From Planctomycetota bacterium (lineage in GTDB: Bacteria; Planctomycetota; MHYJ01; WSZJ01; JACPWG01), in NCBI GenBank assembly GCA_016197205.1, contig JACPWG010000046.1, positions 1 to 59,183 on the forward strand: 59,183 nt of DNA, in the 5' to 3' direction. The translations under genes were made by a program, and so were the position numbers. The notes beneath the pieces are model-generated. The model worked only from the letters and a program-made list of their open reading frames with translations, searched no databases and was not told where the DNA came from. This document shows, one piece after another, positions 57,601 through 59,183 of this stretch. Positions within the stretch are counted from its first letter, which is position 1, and the number at the start of each line of letters is the position of its first letter.

Positions 57601-59183
57601 TTCTCCGGGGCGCAGATCGACCTCTTCGAAGACAGCGACATGGTCCTGGCGGACCAGTCCACCGTCGCCACGGCGCCCGCGGTGCTGACGGCGACCACCT
57701 CCCTCAACCTCCGGGCCCTCAATCTCTCGGACGCCGTGGACACGGACGTGTCGGTGACGGGCAGCATCGCGCTCATCCACCCGACCGGGACGATCACGCT
57801 GGGTGACGACGCCGGGGACAGCTATGCGATCACCAACCTGGCCGTGTTCGATACGGCCGCCAATGTCCGCGTCGGCTCGAACGGGGCGGGCGCCGACAGC
57901 GGGGCGGTCGTGAACTTCGGCTCCCTGGAGTTCCGGGGCGCGAACGTCGAGCTCTTCGAGGATAGCGCCACCGTGCTGCGCGACGATTCCACCGCGGGTG
58001 GGTTCGAGTCGCTTCTGACGGCCACCGGCACGCTCCTCTTGTCCTCCGCCGGCACGATCACGGGGCTGAACGACACGGACGTGGCGGTCACCGGGAACGC
58101 GACGTTCAAGGCCGGCGCGAACGACATCACGCTTGGGACGAATGCCGGCGACTCGATGAACTTCGGGAGCCTGACGGTCGTAGGCGGCAACGTCACGGTC
58201 ACGGAGAGCTCGGCGACGGTGTTCGCGGGCGTGAACACCGTCGCAGGCAGCCTGACGCTGACGGCCGCCGGGACGATCACCGACGCCGCCGCGACGACGT
58301 TCGCGGTGACGGGGGCGGCCATCCTCAACGCCGGCGGGAATGCGATCACCCTGGGCGACGACGTCGCGGACGTCACGAATTTCGGCACGCTCACCTTCAC
58401 CGGGCAAAACGTCACGATCACCGAGGACTCCGCGACCGTCCTGACCGGCGTCAGTACGGCGACCGGTTTCCTCGCCCTGACCTCCGCGGGCACGATCACC
58501 GACGCGGCCGGGACGAGCCTGACGGTGACGAACAACGCGAACTTCGTCGCGGGCGCGAACGACATCACGCTGGGCGACAACGTCGCCGACGCGACGAATT
58601 TCGGCAGCCTGAGCCTCACGGGCGGCAACGTCTCGATCGCCGAGGATTCCGCGACGGTCTTCTCCGGCCTGGTCTCGACGACCGGCAACCTCACCCTGGC
58701 GGCTGCGGGCTCGATCACGGATGCGACCGCCACGACGTTCGCGGTGACCGTGAACGGGAACCTGAACGCGAACGCCGGCGCGAGCGACCTCACGCTGGGG
58801 GACAATGGGGCGGACGTCACGAATTTCGGCAGCCTCACCCTCACCGCCGCGAACGTGACGATCACCGAGGACTCGGACACCCTCTTCACTGCGGTGAACA
58901 CGGTGAACGGGAACTTGACGCTGGTCTCGGCGGCGACGATCACGGACGCGGCGGCGACGACGCTGAACGTCACCGCCAACGCGAACCTCACGGCGAACGC
59001 GGGGGCGAGCGGCATCACGCTGGGCGACGATGCCGCGGACGTCACGAACTTCGGCAGCCTGACGGTCGTGGGCGCGAACGTGACGATCAGCGAGGACTCC
59101 GCGACGGTCTTCACGGCCGTGAACACGGTAACGGCGAACCTGACGCTGGTCTCCGCCGCGACGATCACGGACGCGGCGGCGAC
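30688..59183 (+). CDS. Giant TpsA exoprotein, at least 9,498 residues, 3' end outside the window
   Basis: Translation starts at GTG 30,688, 5 nt after AAGGAG (30,677-30,682). Codon reading at about 3-kb steps (31,501, 33,001, 36,001 and on to 57,001) always falls in the same frame with repeat-family sequence, and the last codons still read ATITDAAA. A long n-region and hydrophobic signal (about 27-48) precede a TPS domain (about 55-320) nearly collinear with the 4,332-residue TpsA, including NWREFSINVNELVQFVQPG and NPNGIVFG (N133-G136). The body alternates A units (about 42), B units (18), two hinges and six C units. It is presumably secreted through the same TpsB. No C-terminal domain is visible, so anchoring or toxin function cannot be judged. 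Adhesion is a family-based inference. I checked sampled stretches, not every codon, for stops. Confidence 0.9.
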   Translation, partial: MNTVASGVGSPHPEPDESTEGRSARALSCLVAVAAALAVVVAFSLPSGAVPPDGPQVTAGQATVERPNSQTMVVRQGTNRAILNWREFSINVNELVQFVQPGAASVALNRITGGQPSNIFGALKANGRVFLVNPNGIVFGPQSRVDASGLLATTFGIKDEDFLSGHNVFEQEAGRRLASIINKGEIRVADNGFVFLAAPAVANEGIIIAHLGKVVLGSGNRMVLDFMGDGLVQFSLEGSVLEKVLGPDGQPLAAAVSNSGTIKADGGEVLLTGRAPRTAFQAVVNNSGVIEAKSLVASGGVIRLEASRPVSNTGATGSVVHLHQVVDGLGAVVNWGTLDVSAAERGAAPGTVTLSGERVGNFGIILAKGADGGKGGNVLLTSTALTMMTRDALIDASGIGISDAGNVVLWSDTDTSFTGLIRAQGGDVSGAGGQVEVSGYDHLGFHGVVDLRVVRGTLGSLLLDPANLLIKNGSGDGDGNGSTTSFFGQPSGTDSQILASDTTSVVFEQELEFTNPTNMVLQATNNITMEDLSDNDLGIDGSLTILADSDHDGLGTFSMNTGDTIGPEFTGPAPFISISGGQSVTVGTLISASISVTSTDGSVVIGGSLDAGTGSVTLSAAESITQVGSITSGTLTATTLNDAGGAITLTNSSNAVTTLSLSARNAANSANAAGAISYRDTNAIDVSILRTTSTGSVVAGGAITDPTGATITVGSTLTLNAGVANNITLGDQGTDTFTVGGLTLTAATATITADSAVNFVGTSALNANLTLTAAGAITDAATSNLSVTGTATLNAGGNNIVLGDQATDAVNFGRLTVTGASVTITENSATIFTGVNSVTNLTITSGDDITDIASTTFAVSGTASFDANGGASFITLGDDAGDTTNFGTFQVTGTNVTITEDSNSDMTGVNTVNGNLTLTANGNIDSDSSVNLSVAGTATLNAGANTIFAGDGGAGTVNFGSVALTAGAVLMQESSSTNFAGSTVVTGTLDLVSAGGVTESAGATLTASSLRVSAVDAVTMDQTNNVTTLAGAVSSAGQGFSFVEANGLTIGGVSGVNGVSTNSGAISLTATTGGLTISDTGAAIDVNAVGSTVSLSAFGTNQVLTVASGAQVQGQSGVTYQADNMSLAGTTTASTSIATLSAVTAGTLLNLGGADAAGTLGLTDAELDTLTAGTLRVGSGTSGNTTVSVAISPGSASTLRITSGGTVTQSGGATITVANLAVVSTGAVTLTQSNAVTNLAGSASSASAGFSFTESNTLNLATVDGVGGISTSNGNVSLTVSAGTLTQGGGAVSAGSADFAIQSVGSVTLGEFNQFGTLGASLTGAGSALSLLEFDGFSVDDLVVTGVSTNNGSIALTVFSGSLTVTDTVSATDVNAGTGSVSLTAGGSGQFLTMNAGAAVAGSGGVNYTADKMSLSGTTSAGTGRATLTPNIGGTAIDLGGADATGVLGLTDAELDTLTAGVVQVGNTSSGTLTVSAAISPSGSSSLSLLSGGSITQTSGATLTVASLRVSAANSITLTEANSIDGLSASTTNSGQSISFTEANGFSVGPVDGVTGVNTNNGAIVLTATTGGLTVVDAGVANEVDAGTNSVTLQALGSNQTLTLIATAGVRGQGGVTYTADQMSLTGATDATGAIATLQPATAGQLVNLGGADAAGTLGLTDAELDTITAGTLRVGSTTAGNLSVTAGITPNPNNFTLLTGGTVTDVGSVGIVVNFLRISSTGAVTLDSGVNDTSSLAANVSGAGNAFTFADLNNLLISTNDGVAGISTNGGAITADAKSGVVTVSSPVSSAGGAILLRATSNLVTNAGGDLTSAGGTIDLTAGDSDVGTANAAATVTLSGNLSSSGGGIALLDLGSGLVSLGGTINAGAGTVVLNAQAGGFSQTAGSITAGALNVRTTGSIALTQANAVGTLAGVSESNAIVSTVGSFSFTNAASLLIASVAGRTVGTHTVSSSDSVSSAPGGFGNLTLTLTAGSLTVSSTGTSEIEASNGNVTASVLAAGASITLNASGDIHGANSITLTADDMVFNATSTLSSNTSYVFGPASADRGTSLGTGQAGTLGLDSAELNRLVSAGAVFVNGGTAGITITSSIAPTTPNTLALASNGTITQSSGATITETSLRLSSVNAVTLNEANTVTNLAGTVSGAGQAFSFTNSGALLVTAVQGVNGVSTNGGALSLTATTGGLTVSNTAATDDVNAVGGTVALSALGTNQLLTLSSGVSVQGQGGITYKADNMSLVGSTNAGAAAILLVQNTAGTLLNLGGSDANGTLGLTDAELDTLIGIVQVGNSATGNLTVSAAINLANTATLSMITGGTVGQGSGATITETNLRISSAGAVSLGENNEVDVLAAVVTNAGAGFTYIDNTSLTVGTVDGVVGITTSGGAIGVVSGGSTATSTLTVSSAISTTGGAAAGASIDLMQEGAVNSGSFTLSASLTAGTGAVHLNAFGSATQTAGTVTASAMNIVTDDTVTFNSANDVDTFAGQIFVNNAAFSFTDADGFSIGAVGGASVGSHVGSASDEVATGGSITLVATTGALTVPDVATGDEIRSSAGGSITLTASNMTLTGTTNTTGTATLQPSAAGTLVKLGASADAAGVLGLTSAEINTVTAGTLRLGSTASGAMTIDAALAPTGTSTLSLLSGSTVTESAGATITVTNLSVTASGNVSMTQANSITNFAASSTGAVTFTESNFLSIGSVDGVNGVAGDGITITATTGGITVTNTPAASDLNPGTNLVNLTAAGTNQLLTIASGAVVTRTGSLTADNMSLLGQLDNGQGTVIAPNTAGTLISLGGADAAGTLGLTDAELDTIFIADVTIGSAASGALTVTSAIDSFQIVNLKLLSGGAITQSGGATITEATLAASSAVSVTLNEANAIGTLAGAVTSGTGAFSFTESNNLTIGSVLSVNGISTTGGAITVTATTGGLAVANTAAANDVDASTAAITLSALGSGQNLQLVSGATVRTVTNTIQYIADAMDLVAGSSTNAGASGTVQLQQATAGRGMTLGTEVAGTLSLTSAEINTVTTGTLRLGPTALTGGSISLTAAIAPTGTTTLALNSGGTITQTAGSTVTEDFLRLTSVNAITLTEANDATTQFAANVTTAGQGLSFTDANSLSIGNADGVNGVSTNNGAIVLTATAGALTVTNTAASNDVDAGSGTVALTLLGANQALTVAASANVNGTGGVTYTADDMILSAGSATTSSGDILLQQTTVGRAITLGTGQAGTLGLDSAEINTLTGAVLRFGQGAQSGGGITITSAIAPTGTTVLGLFSGGTVTQNSGATITETSLRIASTNAVTLTEANSVTNLAASVTGAGQGFSFTESNGLTLTTVDGAPGVSTNSGPLVLVASTGGILLDNTAAASDVNAGTNLLTFTAQGLNQSINLAAGSAVVATGGITYTADNMSLTGTTSAGGNTVSLQQQTAGTLLDLGGADASGTLGLTDAELDTITAGTLRVGSGSSGNLTVSLAISPANAATLSLTTGGSISEAAGGTITVANLQATASTSIGMDQANAITTLAGSVSTAGGAFSFTESNGLSIGSVDGVNGVSTNIGAISLVATTGGLTVTNTAAAIDVNAGSSTLVLSALGSNQLLTIAGSAATQGTGGVTYTADNMTLTGTTNAGTSRATLVQNTAGTLLNLGGADAAGTLGLTDAELDTVTGVVLQVGNASTGNVTVSSAISPAGSTTFTLLTAGTVTEIAGGTITVANLRVSAANAVTMNQANAVTNFVAAVTTAGQGLSFTEADGFNATNLDGLSGVTTNGGAISLTATTGTLAVLNTSAANDVDAGGGSVALTALGANQTVSIAASAVVRGTTGVTLQGDFLTLTGSIDAGTSRATLSPTTASRGIVLGIFDAGQLSFTDSDLDRVTAGILQIGSATAGNIIITDPVSPALASTLSLLTGGGVTELAGGTITVASLRVSAVNAVSMGQANAITTLAGAASGAGQGFSFTESNGLSIGAVDGVNGVSTNAGAISLTATTGGLTVNDTGAANDVDAGSSTVSLTAAGTNQLLSLAASAVVKGTGGTTYTADNQSLVGTTNATGAVAALAPNTAGTLLNLGGADASGTLGITDAELDTITAGTLRFGSAASGALTVTTAIDAANTTALSLFSGGAITQSGGATITETNFQASSGVSVTLTESNSVVKVAGRITAGTGGFTLSTVNAVTVGTVDGIAGIQTTGGTITLLTTANQITVENDIITPTDLVLSVNDVSDAPSRTNDLTINAGVTVQSTGGSITLKAGDDIIINGSVLAATAVSITAEFGDLDNDLAAAGGITTGATSVITGIDVTMSSKNEVVLAGTVNASGNLSVTGGSDTTGSITDAATAAFVVAGSASFTSPQNITIVGSGGTLTNFGSLSLSGATVTVSEDSATALAFVSATTLTLTSAGAITDNAGTSLTVTGTATFNAGTNAITLGDDAADTTNFGNLALTGGNVTITEDSATNFSSAGVTVTGNLSVTSAGAITDSAITSLTVTGNASFNAGANAITLSDGGGDHANFGSLTVTGTNVAITEDSATDFTGTNNVSGALTLTSVGAITDAATTSLTVGGLATFTANGGASDITLGDNAADTTNFGSLTVRGSSVGISEDSSMLFTGVNTVGLNLTVTVAGTITDAAGTTISVGSAATFLAVGNDITLGDNGTDTTNFGSFAVQGANVSIAEDSSSAFSGTSTVTGNLTLASAGAITDAAGTTLNVTGLATLNANAGAADITLGDDGADITNFGTLNVTGANVTISEDSATVFTGVETVTGGLTVVAAGTITDAAATTFAVTGTASFNAGANAITLGDDAADVTNFGNLTTSGTNVTVTEDSSTNFTGVSTVTGALTLTSAGAITDAAGTTINVTGLATFTANAGAADITLGDNGADITNFGTLTVTGATITISEDSATNFAGASTANVAFNVTSAVSVSTAGATLASAGDLTLTQSSGTLVVENLTILGAGTMTLTANAGDIQLTGVLTATAGTITLNAPAGQIFETAGTDPGIVATTLNLTGATGIGSGNTLEVNAGTITFTTSGTSLVNLLESDGAFVQGTGGTGTITIESTTGNLAVGVISAPGGTVILRALSGSLTDGGGADPNVTAANINLSGTAGVGVGNAIEIDATTALAGRYDTGGFEVSDTAGGLSIGTVGGNAGIADTNLGTATTITLTSAGDVTQTAQLVASILSVTTLNNAGASINLPNAANSVGTVNLSARNAANTADANGAITYQNAGALSVAVLRTLGSATLTAGGALTDPSGSLFAVGGTLTLNAGANAITIGESAGDVTNFGSLTVTGSNVDVTEDSATVFTGVNTATGTLTMTSAGTITDAATTTFAVTGTATFSAAGNDILLGDSGGDTTNFGNLTVVGANVTITEDSATNFTGVNTVTGALALSSAGAITDAATTTFAVTGNANFNAGANAITLGDDAGDTTNFGDLTLVGSNVTVTEDSATNFTGVNSISGALTLTSAGAITDASGASLTVTGNATLTTVGNDITLGDNAADVTNFGRLILTARDATITEDSGTDFTGVSSLTGNLTIVSAGNIDCDAGITLSVAGTATLNAGANSIFAGDAGEIINFGSLAMTAANATIVEASSTNFTGITNITGNLTLTSAGAISDSVGASLTVGSLATLTANGGNSITLGDNAADTTNFGTLTVTGGNVTISEDSATFFTGTNTVTGALSLTSAGTITDAATTTFAVTGNATFSAAGNNITLGDSGGDITNFGSLTVTGAGVTITEDSDTSFAGTSNVSGILSITSAAGVGETGVINAASLRAVGTSVGLGGANDVDVFAAQPTTAGNGVSFTDSDGFSVGTVAGLVGIATTNGAINLTSTGGALTIDAALSSGGGPDFNIANSGPLGSSIVFNANVSNPGGNILITGANADVTQTAGGISTGGLLADARSVDLGSATNDHTIQIAGRAADGQTWLYREANGTAVGTLNGIVGISITGSGTITLINTGVAMGIGQAVNAGPAGTVNLTNSAGLTLEVSAGVTVTAGTVTITSDNLALSGSINAGAGGRATLVQTTAGQLIALGGADAAGTLGVDDAELDRITAGTIQIGNAASGNLNVSSAVSPASAPTLSLVTGGTITQSAGATITGTSLAMSAVSAITLTQANSITNLASAVTGAGQSFSFTESNGLTVTSVDGVNGVSTNNAAITLTATTGGLTVANTAAANDVSAGTGTVALNATGANQLLTLSASAVVAGTGGLTFTADQMDLSGSATAGAAAANLLQSTNGQLINLGGGDAAGTLGLTDAELDRITAGTLRIGNTNSGAMTVSAAISPLNSTILSLFAGGAIAESAGGTITVANLLLSATSAVTMNEGNDVSALSARVSTNGQAFSFTDANGLSIGQIDGVIGVATTNGAIAILATSGNLTVPEAGPGPDIDAGNSTVLLQAGGLNKVITLNADALVIGQGGVTYTADNITLNGPFITDAGTAIATLQPFTAGTLVNLGGADAAGTLGLTDAELDTVFAGTLRIGSAASGNLTVSAAINPAGASTLTLLTGGSVTQSVGATITVANLRVSSVNTVTLNQANVITKLSGTTTGGGSQSFNFTESNGLTVDTVDGVNGITTNGANITLTATTGGLTINNTAAANDVSGSLVNLNALGSNQLLAVAAGAVVSGTGNLNYTADNMSFGAGSSTNAGVSRATFAQATAGQLLSLGGADAVGTLGLTDAELDTITAGGTQLGNGSTGNVTVTAAITPTTLGFLSIVTGGGITQTAGSTITQLTDLRLSAVTAVTLNEANNVTNLAGAVTTGGQGFSFTDANSLTVGDVDGVSGVSTSNGAIALTATTGGLTVSNTGAVDDVNAGTSSVALSALGTNQALTLAAGARVQGTGGVTYTADNMALVAGSVTVVGGVSAAVLQQATAGQLINLGGADGVGTLGLTDAELDTLSVLLLRIGNGQSGAITVTSALTPATATTLSLFSGAAISEGAGGTISVSNFQATSPVSVTMTQNNVISTVAGRISAGTGGFSLTSTTNLTIGTVDSVVGVQTTGGAITFSSPGSLVISQNLISAADIIIVEGDTSDAPSRDDDLIVNAGVTVQSTGGSVILRAGDDVLVNGTVIAATTVTIDAEFGDVDNDLATGGGLTTGSASVISGTNVSLSSLNNVSLTGSLTATNNLTVLGGQDSTGTIADAATASFAVSGLATFSAAGNAVTIVGSAGTATNFGSLTVVGTTVTIAEDSGTNFAGVNTVTSNLSLTSAGAITDSAATTFAVTGNASLNAGANAITLGDDVADLTNFGTLTVTGTNVTITEDSATVFTGVNTATGALTATAAGTITDAAATTFAVTGTATFNAGANAITLGDDAADVTNFGNLSVTGTNVTVTEDSSTNFTGASNVSGNLTLLSAGAITDAASTTLNVTGPATLTANAGAADITLGDNGADVTNFGSMTVVGNNVTISEDSSMQFAGVNTVAVNLTVTTAGDLTDAAGTTFAVTGLATFSAAGNTISLGDDAADVTNFGTLTVTGFSVTITEDSATDFTGTNTVTGALSMTSAGAITDAAGTTFAITGNAAFTALGNAVTLGDSGGDTTNFGSLTVVGTNVTITEDSPTVFAGVNTVTVALTLTAAGTITDAAGTTFAVTGTASFNAGANSITLGDVVTDTTNFGNLTFTGSNVTVTEDSATNITGVNTATGTLTLTSAGAITDSAVTSLAVGGLATFNANAGASDITLGDDPADTTNFGSLTLTGANVSITEDSGMNFAGTSTITGTLTLTAAGALTDSAGTTMTVTGNAVLSATGAGGTIRLADSATDVYNFAANATFLSAGSTLFLGSDGANNDSGATLNLGTVSFSGAQIDLFADSNVVFADASTVATAPALLTATTLLNVRAVNISDAADTDLSVSGSSASFIATGTLTLGDDAGDSYALTSEAVFISTGNLRVGSNGAGGDSGAAVNFVTLQFRGGNVEIFEDSATVLIDSTTSINDQAFNHPEFKITVLTATGNLTLSSAGTITDAAGIDIAVTGNATFKAIGNDITIGDNGADTTNFGNLTVVGANVNVTEDSATVFAGVNTVTGALTLTSAGTVTDAAATTFAVTGTATFNAGGNAITLGDDVADVTNFGNLTFTGSNVNVTEDSATNVTGVNAATGTLTLTSAGAITDAAGTTLNVTGNAALTTVGNDVTLGDNGADLTNFGKLILNAVNATITEDSQSDFAGVSNLTGNLTLTSAGNIDCDAGITLTVVGTATLNANGQIFAGDQGEVINFGSLTMTGTNATIVEASATNFTGTTNLTGSLTLTSGGAITDSPVTSLTIAGLATLRANNGASDITLGDNAADTTNFGTLTITGANVTLSEDSRTDIVGVNTITASLTLTAAGDIDWAAGGTTNVTGIATLNAGANLIFAGDQGETVNFGSLAMTASAALVVEASSTNFTGTTNITGNLTLTSAGAITDSPGTSLTVGAAAAFTANGGNSITLGDDAADTTNFGTLGVLGGNVTITEDSATVIAGASPVTGNLSITSAGTITDATNATIDVAGNASFNAGTNDIVIGNDVFDTDNFGSLTVVGGNVTIVEDLSSTNFAGVNTVTGNLTLASVGAITDAAGTTFAVTGNASFNSSGNAITLGDDAADVTNFGTLTLSGSNVTITEDSATVFTGATTATGALTLTSAGTITDAAGTTLNVTGLATFTSVGNDITLGDNVADTTNFGSLSVTGANVAVTEDSGMNLAAVSTVTGTLTLVCAGALTDSAGTTVSVTGNAVLQALGGSGSITLADSAADSYNFVANATFLSAGSLLTVGSNPGANADSGATVNFGSVSFSGATIDLFEDSDMLLADASTVATAPALLTATGSLNLKAVNVTDAPDTDVTGSGLLLVQSSGSITLGDSAADSYSVGTCASFLATGNIFVGSNGAAADSGASVNFGTLSFSGANVELFEDSAMVLQDTSNANSFVATLTATGTLRLSAVGSITDLGVTDVSVTGNAVLEAAGAGGSIVLADDGADSYNFAANATFLSGGSQLFVGSNGAGSDSGATVNFGTVSFSGAQIDLFEDSDMVLADQSTVATAPAVLTATTSLNLRALNLSDAVDTDVSVTGSIALIHPTGTITLGDDAGDSYAITNLAVFDTAANVRVGSNGAGADSGAVVNFGSLEFRGANVELFEDSATVLRDDSTAGGFESLLTATGTLLLSSAGTITGLNDTDVAVTGNATFKAGANDITLGTNAGDSMNFGSLTVVGGNVTVTESSATVFAGVNTVAGSLTLTAAGTITDAAATTFAVTGAAILNAGGNAITLGDDVADVTNFGTLTFTGQNVTITEDSATVLTGVSTATGFLALTSAGTITDAAGTSLTVTNNANFVAGANDITLGDNVADATNFGSLSLTGGNVSIAEDSATVFSGLVSTTGNLTLAAAGSITDATATTFAVTVNGNLNANAGASDLTLGDNGADVTNFGSLTLTAANVTITEDSDTLFTAVNTVNGNLTLVSAATITDAAATTLNVTANANLTANAGASGITLGDDAADVTNFGSLTVVGANVTISEDSATVFTAVNTVTANLTLVSAATITDAAA
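32870..33690 (+). repeat. First A-unit block of the giant TpsA (about 4 units)
   Basis: NFG-type motifs fall near 32,890 (degenerate), 33,118, 33,337 and 33,556, each 219 bp apart. An LSARNAANSANAAGA segment directly precedes the block, as it does before the A block at 46.4 kb. In the 4,332-residue TpsA it follows the A block instead. Confidence 0.75.
33690..43210 (+). repeat. Long B-unit block of the giant TpsA (13 units)
   Basis: AGTLGLTDAELDT-type anchors lie near 34,150, 35,010, 35,640, 36,855, 37,480, 38,460, 39,065, 39,710, 40,345, 40,975, 41,610, 42,240 and 42,865. Regular spacing is 605-645 bp; larger gaps after 34,150, 35,640 and 37,480 hold truncated or altered units. Each unit ends with a TYTADNM-like segment. 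Confidence 0.8.
43321..43560 (+). repeat. Hinge module 1 of the giant TpsA
   Basis: It encodes NDLTINAGVTVQSTGG, AGDDIIINGSVLAAT and EFGDLDNDLAAAGGITTG. Near-identical modules occur at 51,727-51,990 in this gene and at 18,901-19,170 in the shorter TpsA, each time between the end of a B block and the start of an A block. The acidic DLDND run could bind calcium. Confidence 0.75.
43660..45380 (+). repeat. Second A-unit block of the giant TpsA (8 units)
   Basis: NFG motifs lie near 43,743, 43,956, 44,180, 44,401, 44,620, 44,848, 45,066 and 45,290. Spacing of 213-228 bp shows in-frame codon gains and losses. From 45,380 to about 46,300 a non-repetitive stretch (NLTLTGATGIGSGN-type) links this block to the next. 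Confidence 0.8.
46410..47890 (+). repeat. Third A-unit block of the giant TpsA (7 units)
   Basis: NFG motifs lie near 46,487, 46,702, 46,922, 47,141, 47,358, 47,580 and 47,800. The fifth unit is a variant (INFGSL, then IVEASSTNF) that recurs at 55,276 and 55,714. The variant is preceded by NIDCDAGI with a rare cysteine, as at 55,177. Confidence 0.8.
48640..51650 (+). repeat. Second B-unit block of the giant TpsA (5 units)
   Basis: The GTLGLTDAELD anchors lie near 48,740, 49,370, 50,010, 50,640 and 51,285, 630-645 bp apart. A hinge module follows directly (51,727-51,990) and then the next A block, the same order as after the first long B block. Confidence 0.8.
51727..51990 (+). repeat. Hinge module 2 of the giant TpsA
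   Basis: It encodes DDLIVNAGVTVQSTGG, AGDDVLVNGTVIAAT and EFGDVDNDLATGGGLTTG, closely matching the module at 43,321-43,560. Its place at a B-to-A change supports a structural boundary role. Confidence 0.75.
52050..53800 (+). repeat. Fourth A-unit block of the giant TpsA (8 units)
   Basis: NFG motifs lie near 52,158, 52,376, 52,597, 52,822, 53,038, 53,260, 53,480 and 53,703. Conserved TITEDSATxFTGVNT and LTSAGAITDAA cores are present throughout. Confidence 0.8.
53880..54480 (+). repeat. C-unit pair of the giant TpsA
   Basis: A third unit type of about 110 residues: YNFAANATFLSAGS, SDGANNDSGATLNLG, SFSGAQIDLFADS and TVATAPALLTAT. The second copy has DSYALTSEAVFISTGN and FRGGNVEIFEDSATV. It keeps the EDS-type turn of the A unit but adds a Ser/Asn-rich GSNGAxxDSGA loop. 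It is absent from the shorter TpsA. Confidence 0.7.
54480..56780 (+). repeat. Fifth A-unit block of the giant TpsA (10 units)
   Basis: NFG motifs lie near 54,620, 54,840, 55,060, 55,276, 55,498, 55,714, 55,938, 56,155, 56,377 and 56,596. Two are the EASxTNF variant form noted at 47,358. Confidence 0.8.
56780..58080 (+). repeat. C-unit block of the giant TpsA (4 units)
   Basis: Units begin near 56,815, 57,145, 57,485 and 57,820 with DSYNF or DSYxx and carry VGSNxGAxxDSGA and ELFEDSAMVL or DLFEDSDMVL. They alternate in two subtypes (SFSGAQIDLFEDSD and FRGANVELFEDSA), suggesting duplication of a two-unit block. One unit contains a lone cysteine (VGTCASF). Confidence 0.7.
58080..59183 (+). repeat. 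Sixth A-unit block of the giant TpsA, running out of the window
   Basis: NFG motifs lie near 58,158, 58,377, 58,596, 58,824 and 59,045. The window ends inside the next ITDAAA segment, so the array continues for an unknown distance. Confidence 0.8.

Overview
The window is about 59 kb of GC-rich DNA from a diderm (Gram-negative-type) bacterium. The envelope type follows from a complete two-partner secretion (TPS) locus: a POTRA/beta-barrel transporter and two exported filamentous proteins. Gaps between genes are rich in REP-like palindromes and small inverted-repeat elements, as in many environmental GC-rich lineages such as Planctomycetota or Myxococcota. No rRNA or other taxonomic marker is present, so I do not assign a phylum.

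Region 1 (1-9,885) is accessory and defence-like. It holds a gene tail, an inverted-repeat element, a putative secreted alpha/beta-hydrolase, a small two-gene operon encoding a nucleotidyltransferase-fold protein and a 74-residue partner (toxin-antitoxin-like), and a second inverted-repeat element next to a remnant. Then come an AAA/DUF4143-type ATPase and, 10 bp downstream, a 1,660-residue protein with a nuclease-like N-terminus, a NACHT NTPase and a C-terminal calcineurin-like phosphoesterase. This last protein is the best candidate for an undescribed NLR-like immune protein. An acidic zinc-ribbon gene (9,886-10,668, minus strand) sits between two copies of a REP-like repeat.

Region 2 (11,038-26,613) is a TPS operon. 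A near-consensus sigma70-type promoter and a structured leader precede a TpsB transporter and a 4,332-residue TpsA exoprotein, with a terminator-like hairpin and a small periplasmic LTxxQ (Spy/CpxP-like) protein after it.

Region 3 (26,614-30,687) holds repeat-rich spacers, a possible gene fragment, a GNAT acetyltransferase and, on the minus strand, a membrane-bound class III adenylate cyclase.

Region 4 (30,688 to the end) is one open frame of at least 9,498 codons with no end in the window. It encodes a second, giant TpsA paralogue. Both TpsA proteins are built from the same cassettes: a roughly 73-residue unit (A), a roughly 212-residue unit (B) and a hinge that marks each long B-to-A change; the giant also has a third unit (C). 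Only one TpsB is visible, so it may serve both exoproteins. The cyclase is divergent from the giant gene, which allows but does not prove a link between cAMP signalling and adhesin expression.
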